Below are positions 31,914 through 43,879 of a DNA stretch of 64,000 bases, one piece after another; the stretch's first letter is position 1, and every line of letters starts with the position of its first letter. The stretch comes from Cordilura impudica (Eukaryota > Arthropoda > Insecta > Diptera > Scathophagidae), in assembly GCA_963682025.1 (NCBI GenBank), contig OY821519.1, positions 11,149,668 through 11,213,667 of the forward strand, read 5' to 3'. Position numbers and translations under genes: made by a program. The notes beneath the pieces were generated by a model. It had not been told where the DNA came from. It made no database searches and worked only from the letters and a program-made list of their open reading frames with translations.

Positions 31914-32955
31914 CAAGTAAGAAAATTATAGTCGGTCTAAACCGACTATAAGATAACCTATATTATGCGTTTAGAGACGCTATCTCTTAGGCTCAATTAA
32001 TTGGATATAGAATATAAACATAAACCAAATTTGAGTGGCATTGTTATTAATTTTTTGGCTGCAGATATGAAAAAGTTCATATGGGGACTAGGTCGAAAAA
32101 CGGACCGATCCTGACCATATTTGATAAGGTAACTTATTTTTTGCAAAAACATATACAAACCAAATTTGAGAAGAATCTGTGGAATATTTTTGTTTTTTGA
32201 TAGATTTAAGTTAAGATCGGGAAGCAGCTTTATATGGGGGCTGTGACTAAGAAGTGTACTATAGGGTTTATTTTTGGACTACTGATAAATGAATGTAATA
32301 AACACACATAAACCCAATTTGACCCAATATCAATATGATAATTTGGATCATATGGCAATTTACGTCGATTTCATATGTGTCATTTGTATGGGGACTATGT
32401 CTGAACATTAGGGCGGGTCGATTTAAAAATCGCCCATTGCTTAGTGAAAATCGTATTCTAGGGATCAAAATAAGAAACTTTGCCGAAGGAACCATACCTC
32501 TAAAATGAATTCTGATGTCCCAGAATTTGGGTCGAACTTTTGGGTAGGGGCAAATTTTGAAAAATCCCACTTTGACCCATTTAGAGTGCTCCAATCGAGT
32601 CCAAATGTATGACCGACCCCCACTAACTTTGGAGGCCCGACCCACCCATGTCAGTGGCACACCCCCTGGAACTCCCCCGGGGGGAAAACATTTCAAAAAA
32701 TCGCCAGTTTTGTCACTTTACACTTTTCAGTGAACATGCACCGATTTTCGCCAATTTCAATAGTGTTCATGCTATAGCTGATAGAAGCTTCCATACCAAA
32801 TTTCATCAAAATATATTCACGTTTGCGACCTGTAATTTGATTACAAGGTTTACACAGACGGACAGACGGACGGCCATCGCTAAATGGACTCAGAAAGTGA
32901 TTCTAAGTCGATCGATATTTTTGGTAGTTACAAACATCAGCACAAATCCATTATA
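31914..32955 (+). mobile_element. (GTCY)n element, family M, copy 5, interrupted
   Basis: Hairpin palindrome (one mismatch) at about 31927-31950, body as in other copies, a short GACGGACAGACGGACGG run near 32856. The GTGGTATAGGG end is lost. A 322-base insertion lies at 32409-32730. Confidence 0.8.
32409..32730. mobile_element. 322-base insertion starting TAGGGCGGGTCG, 7-base target duplication
   Basis: It breaks the family-M text GTCTGAACATGCACC with TGAACAT on both sides (32402-32408 and 32731-32737). It begins TAGGGCGGGTCGATTTAAA and ends CACTTTACACTTTTCAG, with no inverted ends. It is much richer in G+C than its surroundings, with CCCCCTGGAACTCCCCCGGG near 32661-32680. No coding capacity was credible. 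It was not classified. Confidence 0.65.
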
Positions 32956-33009
32956 CACACTTTTCGGGTAAATTTGAACAGAATGGTTTAAAGAAATTGA
33001 AAAAATAAA

Positions 33010-33880
33010 AAAGAATTCAAAACCTAGAGGTTGGTTCCCGAGCAACCCGACCTGAAAAAGAAAAGACAACAAATTTGGAAAATTTCCTATATTTCTCAAC
33101 ATAATCATCTTTTAGCTCGATACACTTTTCCCAGCGACATTCGATACCCTGTTTATAGTTGAAACTGTATAGTTCCCTAAAATAGCCATCAACAGCAGAC
33201 TCCACCTCTTCATTGTTGGCGAATCTTTTGCTACCGAAGTAGAAAATAATCCGAGGGCGCTAAATCTAGCGAATAAGGTGCCTCTTAATAGTGGATGTGT
33301 GAACTGGCGCATTGTCTTGATGAAACAACACTTTCTTTTTCATCAAATGCGGCCTTTTTTCCTTAATTTCATCACTTAAAAAAATTTCATCACTGCAAAA
33401 AGTTAGGATCATACTCGCCGTTGTTTGTCTCTCCTTTTTAGAAGATACTCAATAAAAAATTATCCCACGTGCATCCCAAAAAACAGACGTCATTACCTTG
33501 GCTACAAATAGAACTGTCTTCACCTTCTTTGGACACGATTCTTCTATTTCAGTCCACTGTGTTGCCTGTTCTATGTATCAGGTGTGAACTGGTCGACCCA
33601 TGTCTCGTCTAGTCTATCGATAAGAATCGACGGAAAAACTTAGCTTTTTTGTGATGAAACATCGCCAAGCACTCTATTGAAATTTCTTCACAATGCTGCT
33701 TTTGTTCTATTGCGACAGCTTTCACAATTTCCAAATTTTCGGTCAATATGTGATGCATAGCACTTTTCATTTCAGCTAGGTTACGCACCATCAGCCGGCG
33801 ATCATCTAATAACATTTCATTGATTTTCTTCATCGTTTCTGGCGTAACCACCGCAAATAGTCGATCACAAAGGTGTTCAT
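33010..33880 (-). pseudogene. mariner transposase (irritans-like), C-terminal three quarters
   Basis: Read from 33880: VVTPETMKKINEMLLDDRRL, HHILTENLEIVK, ISIECLAMFHHKKAKF, then frameshifted pieces including VLFHQDNAPVHT (second catalytic Asp, about 33310-33340), and ESAVDGYFRELYSFNYKQG, WEKCIELKDDYVEK at the C-terminus. These match DD34D mariner transposases. Several frameshifts and stops. The N-terminal codons continue at 35796 across a foldback insertion. Confidence 0.8.
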
Positions 33881-35795
33881 TAGGTGGGTTCAAACTCTCG
33901 GTCTCACCCCTAGAAATATGCGAATGGCAAAAGAAGCTGAGAAATACAAAGTATTGGGTCAATCAAAAAAAAATTTAGAGGTGCCTCAACGCGATTGAAA
34001 ATTTCAAGTGTGTTTATATGGGGAAAATATGACTTTTTTCAGATTTTACGAAAATTTCGTTCTAAAGTTTAATTTTTTCGACAAGTTGTTATACGAATCG
34101 ATTTCAGCACTAAATTATCTCTTTCAAAAGATATATAACTTCAAAATTTAATAAAAACTCGCCAAGAAATAGCAAATGCCCCAGACTACTTTTGTGCCAA
34201 CAAAACTAGGTTGTGGAAGTTGATGGAAATTTTTTCAACTTTAAGAAATTAATTAAAGCCATTATTTGTTTTTGGTCTCTATAACTGTGTCCACTCAGAC
34301 ATGAAATATTGTTTTATTACCACGTTTTTAACCTATTGCGCAATGAGACCAAAGATGTAAAATTTCTTTGATAAAATTTTGAAAACTTCTTTTTTAAGTT
34401 TTAAAAAATTGTCTTAAACAAAATTTCAAAAAATGGATCTGGCGCTTTTTTCGTTTCATTAAATATATGTTAGAGATTGACTATGTGAATTTTTAAGTAA
34501 ATTCCTGTGCCAGAATTTTTTTTACAAAGAATTTTTTGTTGCGGATTTCGAGAAAAATTAGTTATTTATTTTTTAAGTTTTAAAAAATTGTCTTAAACAA
34601 AATTTAAAAAAACGGATCTGGCGCTTTTTTTATTTCGTTTCGTTAAATATATGTTAGAGATTAACTGTGTGAATTTTTAAGTAAATTCCTCTGCCAGAAT
34701 TTTTTCTACAAAGAATTTTTTGTTGTGGATTTCGAGAAAAATTAGTTTTTTGTGAAATATTCAGTAAATGTACTCGTTCTAAATACTTTGTATCAAAAAT
34801 TTATCAGTTTTCTACTTTTAAATGTTATATTTTATCTTAGTAGGCTAGTTTTTTGGAAAAAAAATAATATGACCCCATTATCCCTTCTGGACTTGGGGTC
34901 AAATATGACCCCAAGCTAATAAAAGACAATATATTCAAAAAAATCAAATATTTGGTAAATGCTGTTGAATTTTTAGATGTGACGCTTAAAATATAAAATA
35001 ACCAAGTGTGCAAATATTTGGAATATAGCAGCAAACTGATTAATTTTTGAAACAAAGTGTTTAGAAAGATTACATTTACTGAATATTTCACAAAAAACTC
35101 ATTTTTCTCAAAATCCGATAAAAAAATCTTTGTAAAAAAAATTCTAACAGAGGAATTTACTTTAAAACTCACACAGTTAATCTCTAGCATATATTTATCA
35201 AAACTGTAGAGTGCCAGATCCATTTTTTTAAATTTTGTTTAAGAACATTTTTTAAAACTTAAAAAAGGAGTTTTCAAAATTTTATCAAAAAAAATTTCCC
35301 ATCTTTGGTCTCATTTCGTAATAGGTTAGCAACGTGGTAAGAAAACAATAGTGTTCACAGATATAGAGACTAAAAACAAATAATGGCTTTAATTAATTTC
35401 TTAAAGTTGAAAAAATTTCCGTCAACTTTCACAACCTAGTTTTGTTGGCACAAGAGTGGTCTGGGGGCATTTGCCATTTCTTGGCGAGTTTTCATTCAAT
35501 TTTGAAGTTATATAGCTTTTGAAAGAGATAATTTAGTACTGAAATCGATTCATGTAACAACTTGTCCAAAAAATTAAACTATAGAACGAAATTTTCGTAA
35601 AATCATATTTTCCCCATATAAACATACTTGAAATTTTCAGTCGCGTTGAGGCACCTCTAAATTTTTTTTTGATTGATCCAAAACTTTGTATTTCTCAGTT
35701 TTATTGCTATTCACGTATTTCTAGGAGGGGAGGGGTGGGTGAGACTTTAAATTCGAACACCTTTTTTCCCCTCCATATAATGAAGGGCCACCATA
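33881..35795. mobile_element. Long-TIR foldback element (family FBL-A), gene-less copy
   Basis: It is flanked by GTGTTCAT on both sides (33873-33880 and 35796-35803), inside the mariner codons for DEH. Its two arms (33881 to about 34911 and about 34912 to 35795) are inverted copies meeting near the sequence GGGGTCAAATATGACCCC. There is no unique centre. The left arm contains a tandem duplication of about 183 bases (34380-34560 and 34561-34750), and near the left tip about 28 bases are missing relative to the copy at 36764. Confidence 0.87.
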
Positions 35796-35885
35796 GTGTT
35801 CATCTTAGCAGCTCATACGGCCGCGTTTAAATTTCGTCATCCAATATCTTTTAGTGGAAAACGATGGTTAGACTGAAAGTATTGA
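35796..35885 (-). pseudogene. mariner transposase N-terminal piece
   Basis: The minus strand reads WMTKFKRGRMSC, stop, DE up to the foldback insertion, matching WF.KFKRGR..C.DE of mariner DNA-binding regions. It joins to EHLCDRLFAVV at 33880 when the insertion and one target copy are removed. Confidence 0.75.
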
Positions 35886-36754
35886 ATTAGATAACGATGA
35901 GCAATTTCTTTGTTTTCGGTAAACTTGGTTTTAATTGGTATAATCCAAAATGCCACTTTTTTTGGTTGTATACATTTTTCGTATTTTTTTGCCGTTATAA
36001 ATTTATTTATTTATTTAAAACCGTTTACTGAAACTCATAATCAGCCCAATTCTAAACAAAAATTCCACATTAAATTTCTCCCTTCTCCCCTTTCCCCTAT
36101 TATGAATAAAAATTCTTTCGGAAAAAAATTCTTGGTAGTAGTATTTCTCAATGCACTTGAATTTGGTTTATTCCCTTACAAAAATTTCCCTTGCAAAACA
36201 GACGGGAGTTTATATAAATAAAAAAAAATGTAAATAAAAAATTAATAATTTATTAATCTTGTAGGCTGAAGACCACAAATAAAGCCAAACTTCAACTTTT
36301 GTTAAGTTTAATGAGAGCCAATTCAGGCATTGATTGTGTTTTCCATAGATTCAGTCCGCAATTGACTTCTAGCAATCTTTTAGCTATTTCGTTGTTGTTG
36401 TTCTACAACACCAATTTCCTCCACGAGTGCTCGCATCATAGCTAAGCTATTCATTTTTTATTTAATTTTTCTTTAAAATTAATTTATTTTCGTTTGCACA
36501 CACAAAAAAAAAAAAAAATAGAAAATTAATTGTCAATAAGCAAAACAACAGGCTTCGAAATTCGATGATGCCACTTATTAAGTTTTTTGTTCACGCGGAA
36601 TTTATAATTGGAGGATTTTTTTTTCTCGAGAAAAGTATTTTCCGTGAGAAAGAAATTCCCTGAGAATATTCGTAATTAGGCTGAACATAATTTTATTATT
36701 TAAAATCAAAGTTCTCTGGGCCTGAGACTCGATACTCATGCTTGTTTTGATATC
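35886..36754. other. Spacer, nothing firmly recognised
   Basis: A 103-codon open frame at 35910-36221 is of low quality (Phe/Asn/Lys rich) and shows no motif. The region 36240-36480 has a more mixed composition but no frame I could support. Confidence 0.4.
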
Positions 36755-36763
36755 ATATACCAC

Positions 36764-39528
36764 TAGGGTGGCCCTTCGTTATATGGAGGAAAAAAATTGT
36801 TCAAACTGTCGGCCTCACCCCCTAGAAATATGCGAATAGCAAAAAAACTGAGAAATACAAAGTTTTGGGCCAATCAAAAAACGTTTAGTCGTGGCGCAAA
36901 GCGATTGAAAATTTCAAGTGTGTTTATATGGGGAAAATATGACTTTTTTCAGATTTTACGAAAATTTCGTTCTATAGTTTAATTTTTCCGACAAGCTGTT
37001 ATATAATTCAAGATTAGTATTAAATTATCCTTTCAAAAGGCTGTAAAACTTCAAAATCGAATAAAACCTCGCCAAGAAATAGCAAATGCCCCAGACCACT
37101 TTTGTGCCAAAAAAACAAGGTCATGAAATTTGATGGCATTTTTTTCAACATTGAGAAATTGATTAAAGCCATCATTCTTTTTTGGTCTCTATACTTATAA
37201 GTACTCAGATATGAAGTATTGTTATATTACCACGTTGTTAACCTATTGCGCATTGAGACCGAAAATTGGAAATTTTTTTGATAATATTTTTAAAACTACT
37301 TTTTCAAGTTTGAAAAAATTTTCTTAAACAAAATTTAAAAAAATGAATCTATTACTTTAGGGTTTTATTAAATACATGTTGCAGATTAACTGTGTGAATT
37401 TTTAAATAAATCCCTCTGCCATAATTTTTTTGACAAGGATGTTATTTTTGCGGATTTCGAGAAAAATTGGATTTTTGTGAAATATCTGTAAATGTACTCT
37501 TTCTAAATACTTTGTATCAAAAATTCATCACTTTTCTACTTTTAAATGTTATATTTTATCTTAATAGCCTAGGGTTTCGGAAAAAAATAATATAACTCCA
37601 TTAACCCTTTTGGAATTGGGGTCACATATGTTTATTTGTTTGAATTACATTTATTAAATTTTGGTAAATGGTATTTTTATTTGCAGATTTTAAATTATTA
37701 TATAATTAATTTTTCTTTTATGCAGCCTGAATACTTATTTACATACCACTAAAGCAAAAATGGAAGCAGCTTTAAAAGATGTAGATGACATTGAAGATAA
37801 TATAAAGCGACCGATTATAAGAAATTAAAAAAATGTCAACCGTTATAGGTAATGTCATTGAACAGTTCGTTTCCGCGGAAACAAAACTTTTTTTTAAGAG
37901 ATTCTCAAAAGACCAAGAATTTTTAAAATCCAACTCTACAATTTGGCATCAAATTACTGATTTTACCAAAGCAAAAGAAATTATTGGTCTCTTGAAGGTA
38001 GTCAATGACACAGCAGAAAGGTGTGTTAAGCTGATGGAGGAATATAATTCACTTTTCACAAAAGATGAAGAGCAAAAACAATTTGTTTTACAAGTTGTGT
38101 ACGATTATAGACGTAAGTATTCAGGCTGCATAAAAGAAAAATTTATTAAATAATATTTAAAATCTGCAAATAAAAATACCATTTACCAAAATTTAATAAA
38201 TGTAATTCAAACAAATAAACATTTTATAATAATTTTGAAATTTTCGTATTTGTGGGTTTTATTAGATATTTTTAACAAAATTAGTTAAAAGTTGTTTTAA
38301 TTTATGTTCACGAGCAATAATCAGACAATTGCACCAGAGATATATCACAATGGATAATTTTGATCTCAGGAGCACTGAAGCGTTAAATAAAAAAAAATTC
38401 ACCGAATTATTTTTCTTAAATTCTAAATAGTGATTTCATCGAGCTTAATAGAAAAACTCGTTTTCGGTAATTTTTATTTAAAAATATCTTAAAATCCAAA
38501 GCTGGCCTTGGCAAATAATGGGTTAACGTTCTCGGATTTATCCAAAATTTTTGGAACGAAACTTCTACACATTTGGTTATTATATTTTAAGCGTCGTATT
38601 TAGAAATTGGACAGCACTTACAAAATATTTGAATTTTTTGAATAAATTGTCTTTTATTAGCTTGGGGTCATATGTGACCCCAATTCCAAAAGGGTTAATG
38701 GAGTCATATTATTTTTTCCGAAACCCTAGGCTATTAAGATAAAATATAACATTTAAAAGTAGAAAAGTGATGAATTTTTGATACAAAGTATTTGGAAAGA
38801 ATACATTTACAGAATATTTCACAAAAATCCAATTTTTCTCGAAATCCGCAAAAATAAAATCCTTGTCAAAAAAATTCTGGTAGAGGGATTTACTTAAAAA
38901 TTCACACAGTTAATCTGCAGCATGTATTTAATAAAACCTTAAAGTGATAGATTCATTTTTTTAAATTTTGTTTAAGAAAATTTTTTCAAACTTGAAAAAG
39001 TAGTTTTAAAAATATTATCAAAAAAATTTCCAATTTTCGGTCTCAATGCGCAATAGGGTAACAACGTGGTAATATAACAATACTTCATATCTGAGTACTT
39101 GTAAGTATAGAGACCAAAAAAGAAATTTGGCTTTAATCAATTTCTCAATGTTAAAAAAAATTCCATCAAATTTCATGACCTAGTTTTTTTTTTGGCACAA
39201 AAGTGGTCTGGGGCATGTGCTATTTCTTGGCGAGGTTTTATTCGATTTTGAAGTTTAACAGCCTTTTGAAAGGATAATTTAATACTAATCTCGAATTATA
39301 TAACAGCTTGTCGGAAAAATTAAACTATAGAACGAAATTTTCGTAAAATCTGAAAAAAGTCATATTTTCCCCATATAAACACACTTGAAATTTTCAATCG
39401 CTTTGCGCCACGACTAAACGTTTTTTGATTGGCCCAAAACTTTGTATTTCTCAGTTTTTTTTGCTATTCTCATATTTCTAGGGGGTGAGACAGACAGTTT
39501 GAACACTTTTTTATTAAGGGCCACCCTA
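36764..39528. mobile_element. Long-TIR foldback element (family FBL-A) with central gene fragment
   Basis: Ends are TAGGGTGGCCCTT and AAGGGCCACCCTA. ATATACCAC flanks both sides (36755-36763 and 39529-39537), a 9-base duplication. The left arm is 36764 to about 37745. The right arm is about 38110-39528, with roughly 425 extra bases (38215-38640) that the left arm lacks. Long arms with 8-9 base duplications resemble Foldback/Mutator-type elements, but the superfamily was not established. It landed beside or in a family-M copy. Confidence 0.87.
37833..38153 (+). CDS. Transposon-associated protein fragment (NDTAERCVKL family), central part of foldback element
   Basis: A 106-codon frame, the only unique sequence between the arms. 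Its core NDTAERCVKLMEEYNSLFTK and DEEQKQFVLQVVYDYRRK resembles the C-terminal segment of a protein family that recurs in arthropod genomes and is suspected to be transposon-encoded. Catalytic function is not known to me. The frame begins shortly after a possible splice acceptor (TTCTTTTATGCAG at about 37725). A donor-like GTAAGT at 38113 falls inside the last codons, so the final 13 residues are probably intron/arm sequence rather than protein. Confidence 0.5.
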   Translation: MSTVIGNVIEQFVSAETKLFFKRFSKDQEFLKSNSTIWHQITDFTKAKEIIGLLKVVNDTAERCVKLMEEYNSLFTKDEEQKQFVLQVVYDYRRKYSGCIKEKFIK

Positions 39529-39537
39529 ATATACCAC

Positions 39538-40096
39538 TATATGGTCAGGGTATAGAGCTTGTGCTGATATTTGTTTTCGACTCATCTTGAATTATATCGA
39601 TCGAGTCTGAATCACTTTATGAATCCGTCTGTCCATACGTCTAGTCCCCATACAAAGGACTCTTATGAGATCGACTTAAATTGCTTTTGAATCTCGGCAA
39701 AAGTTGGTTTGTGTGTGTTTATTATAAACATTAATCTAGATGTCCAAAATCATAGCCCCAATATAAAGCTGATTCTCGATCTTCACTGAAATCTATCAAA
39801 AAACAAAAATACTGCACAGATTTTTCTAAAATATTGTTTGTATATGTTTTTGTAAAAAATAAGTGACCTTACCAAGTATGGTCAGAAATTGGTAAATTTT
39901 CCGCCCTAGTCCCCATATAAATATACAATTAGATATGAACTTTTCATATCAGAAGGCAAAAAATTGATAACAATGCCACTCAAATTTGGTTTATGCTTAT
40001 TCTCTATATCCAATTCATTGGACCTAAGACCTTTTCTCTAAATGCATGGTATAGGGTATCGTATAGTCGATCCAAAGTGACTACAAATTTTTAAGT
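39538..40096 (-). mobile_element. (GTCY)n element, family M, copy 6 (internally deleted)
   Basis: Begins with the complement of the GTGGTATAGGG end, includes TTTATGAATCCGTCTGTCC and ends with a degraded hairpin (CGTATAGTCGATCC). The tetranucleotide run is reduced to a few units. Confidence 0.75.
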
Positions 40097-42169
40097 TGTT
40101 GTTTTTTTTTCCGTTTTTATCGGAAAAATCAGATAAAAATGTGGAATGTTCTTTAAAGTATGTTTTTACAGCTGATTTTGCCGTTGAATAAATTAAGAAT
40201 TTTTTCGAGGCCCTTTTAAAAGGTTAATATATGTAAAAGAAACTTTAAATAGCATGTGAATATTTTATGTGAAAAAATGATTAATGGTTTTCAAACCGAA
40301 TAATGACTAATCATTTTTTTTTTTTTTAAATTAATTTGTTTATTAATTATTTCATTATCAATTGTGATGTAACTAAAAAAGAAAGGGAAAACAAACAATA
40401 ATATTATTGATTTTTTTGTTTACATAAAAAATCTAATAATAATATTCTTTAATTTATGTATACAAACATACATACATACATACATATATTATTTTGATGC
40501 GTCTCGTAACCGGTCTGCTAATTCTTTACCGCCTACAACATGTCTGTATTAAAATATTCTGACTTAACTCCACTTTGTAATTAGAATTTTTGGTATTTTC
40601 ATCGAAAAACTTTGGCCACAAAAAAGAAAAGAAAAAAACCAGTTAGAGTTCCAGTAATAAACGACACATGCACAGATACTCAAGCTCACACATGAATTTG
40701 ATTTGTTTTGTTTACCAAAATTGTCGTAAAACTTTTCTGTTTTTTTTTTGCAAGAAAAATAAACGGAAACTTTTTTGTGTTCAATTTGCAAAATCTCATG
40801 AAAAAAGTAGAAGAAGAAGAAAAAAACACCGACACTTAAATATCCCATTTTCTAACAATTTTCCTCATTAAGTGTAACAAAAAAAAAAAAAAAAAAAAAT
40901 CGGTTAAATTAAGTCGTTCGTTTTAAGTTGATAATTTAATAAGTTACGTGAATCGTATAATTAGCATTGTTATTTTATAACCCAAAATAAATATAGTTAG
41001 TAGGTTACTCTTCTTGTTTCGAAATGGTGTTAATTAAAGAGATTCTAAAAATAGGCACATACAAGTCTAAATAAATAGATACATATTTAATATCAAAAAA
41101 GATTAAACATTATTCATATTTGTTTGCTGTTAATGTTATTTACGCTGACATTTAAATTAACAAGAAAATAACAATTTATTTGTTTGCAGTAAATAATTTT
41201 CTATTTGTTTTACTAAAACTATTTATATTTAAATATTAATCACATCTTCGAACAAATGACAGTTGTGATTTTATCAAAATAAAAATAAATAAATGATTGA
41301 AGGTCTTAAAATAATAAACTATCAAGTAAATTAATAACAAAAAATAAAAAAAACGAATTTCATACTTTACCTTTGTATACTCTTATATACACAATATGTA
41401 TATTGTTGTGATAGCACATACAGCCTTAAAATTGTTAATTAATTATATGAAATATAAAAAAAAAAGAAATAAATAAAACGTTACCTATTTTCTATTGAAA
41501 AATTCCGCTTGAATTATCTAAATATTTACTTTTGAAAAAAGATACAAATATGTACAGTCACTTCAAGCTAAACCCGGACACAATGGTAAAATATTTTTAT
41601 TCCTCCAGCTGACATAAATAAAATTATTTGTAATATTTAAAACAAAAGATAAATCTGGAATTCATTTTAGAATATCAAAAAATAGCGTAGAAAAACTAAT
41701 TATGATCTCATATCCTGCGCAAATCGACCTTAAAAGATTTTCTGACCCCATTATTCTATAAACTGTATAGCTGTATTAAAAACACTGTAACATCATTCAA
41801 AAACTATAAAATGATACTAAATTTTGAATTTTTCTTTCGTATTTAATATTTTATGTCATGATTGCAAACAAAATAAGTTGCCGAATACTCGTATGTACAA
41901 CATTTAGAATACAGTCTAAGAAAAACTGCTAAAAATGTATTTAAAACAAATGCAACTAACTACACTTGAAAGAAGTTAGCACGATCATTTCATTAAATTC
42001 AATTAACATTTTTATTTGTTTCGACTGTTGATAAAAAATAAAACAAAATGGTCAAAAAATGTTTTTTTACTTAAAAAAAAATTACTAAGATTTAATTCGG
42101 TAAATTTTTTTTTTCCAAACGGAAAACTAATATTATAGAAAGTAATTTAATGCTTTTTAAATTCCTGCT
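40097..42169. other. AT-rich region, no gene supported
   Basis: Holds a short (CATA)n run at about 40467-40490, poly-A at 40881-40900, and AACCCGGACACAATGG near 41573 that resembles a Tc1-type end (preceded by TACAGTCACTT). No partner end was found. Open frames are A/T low complexity. Confidence 0.4.
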
Positions 42170-43765
42170 TTTAACTCATACTCTCTATCTGTCTGTCTGT
42201 CTGTCTGTCTGTCGTGGGTCAACCCCATTCCCCCTTATCCAATTGATCCGAAACTTGGCCCATAGTCTTGTTGTGAAAAAAGAGTAATTTTGGGGTAGTC
42301 ACGCACAGTCACGCATGGTCACGCATAGTCACGCACGGTCACGGAGTGATTTAAAACACATTTCCACTTATCCGATCGATCTGAAACTTGGTCGATAGAC
42401 TTGCTGTGAAAAAAATTAACTTCGACATTGTCACGCACAGTCACGCATAGTCACGCACAGTCACGGAGTGATTTAAAACCCATTTCCCTTATCCGATCGA
42501 TCTGAAACTTGGTCGATAGACTTGCTGTGAAAAAACATTAATTTTGACATAGTCACGCACAGTCACGCATAGTCACGCCCAGTCACGGTGTGATTTAAAA
42601 CCCATTTCCCCTTATCCGATCGATCTGAAACTTGGTCGATAGACTTGTTGTGAAAAAACATTAATTTTGACATAGTCACGCACAGTCACGCACAGTCACG
42701 CGTAGTCACGCACAGTCACGGAGTGATTTAAAACATATTTTCACTTATCCGATCGATCTGAAACTTGGTCGATAGACTTGCTGTGAAAAAAAATTAACTT
42801 CGACATAGTCACGCACAGTCACGCATAGTCACGCACAGTCACGGAGTGATTTAAAACCCATTTCCCTTATCCGATCGATCTGAAACTTGATCGATAGACT
42901 TGCTGTGAAAAAACATTAATTTTGACATAGTCACGCATAGTCACGCACAGTCACGGTGTGATTTAAAACCCATTTCGCCTTATCCGATCGATCTGAAACT
43001 TGGTCGATAGACTTGTTGTGAAAAAACATTAATTTTGACATAGTCACGCACAGTTACGCACAGTCACGCGTAGTCACGCACAGTCACGGAGTGATTTAAA
43101 ACATATTTTCACTTATCCGATCGATCTGAAACTTGGTCGATAGACTTGCTGTGAAAAAAAATTAACTTCGACATAGTCACGCACAGTCACGCATAGTCAC
43201 GCACAGTCACGGAGTGATTTAAAACCCATTTCCCTTATCCGATCGATCTGAAACTTGGTCGATAGACTTGCTGTGAAAAAAAATTAACTTCGACATAGTC
43301 CTGCACAGTCACGCATAGTCACGCACAGTCACGGAGATATTAAAACCTCAACTTCCCCTTATCCGATCGATCTGAAACTTTGTCCATACACTTGTGGTGA
43401 CAAAAGATTAACTTTGACATAGGCACGCACAGTCACGCGTAGTCACGCATAGTCACGCACAGTCACGGAGATATTAAAACCTCAACTTCGCCTTATCCGA
43501 TCGATCTGTTGTGAAAAAAGATTAACTTTGACATAGGCACGCACAGTCACGCGTAGTCATGCACAGTCACGGAGCGATTTAAAACCCATTTCCCCTTATC
43601 CGAACGATCTGAAATTTGGTCGATAGACTTGCTGTGAAAAAAGATTAACTTTGACATAGTCACGCATAGTCATGCCGCACAGTCACGGAGAGATTCAAAA
43701 CTCATATGCGTAAGGAAAGAAAGTGTTTTAATAAAAACTTTGGTTTTATGGGTTCGATTATTTTA
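42170..43765 (+). repeat. Minisatellite array of about 12 units with higher-order period
   Basis: Bracketed by CTTTTAACTCATACTCTC with (GTCT)n and by ATTCAAAACTCATATGCG. Units of about 115-130 bases share TCCGATCGATCTGAAACTTG, then CGATAGACTTG, then a run of AGTCACGCACAGTCACG-type 10-base subunits. Three-unit blocks repeat: ACATATTTTCACTTATCC marks the same phase at about 42733 and 43102, and a close variant at about 42350, giving a higher-order period of about 370-380 bases. Terminal units near 43330-43700 are divergent. Confidence 0.85.
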
Positions 43766-43879
43766 ATATCTTACAATTTTTCAAATCAATTTACTTTTGG
43801 AAGTTAATGTTTTTTTATTTCAAATAACAAAAATAAAAAAAAATTAATGCGGAAGTGCTCTGATAGGAAGGAAGTTAAA

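Noticed and set aside
32268..32696. 142-codon minus frame across the 322-base insertion
   Set aside because: It crosses the border between family M and the insertion, so it cannot be an ancestral gene.
36797..36982. 61-codon protein repeated at 515-697
   Set aside because: Arm sequence of the FBL-A foldback family, no protein features.
41561..41660. Possible Tc1 end near TACAGTCACTT
   Set aside because: No partner inverted repeat or transposase piece nearby; similarity too short.
42170..43765. CRISPR-like alternation of repeats and spacers
   Set aside because: Units are about 115-130 bases, all parts repeat, and the AGTCACGCAC subunits are tandem. It is a minisatellite in a eukaryotic genome.
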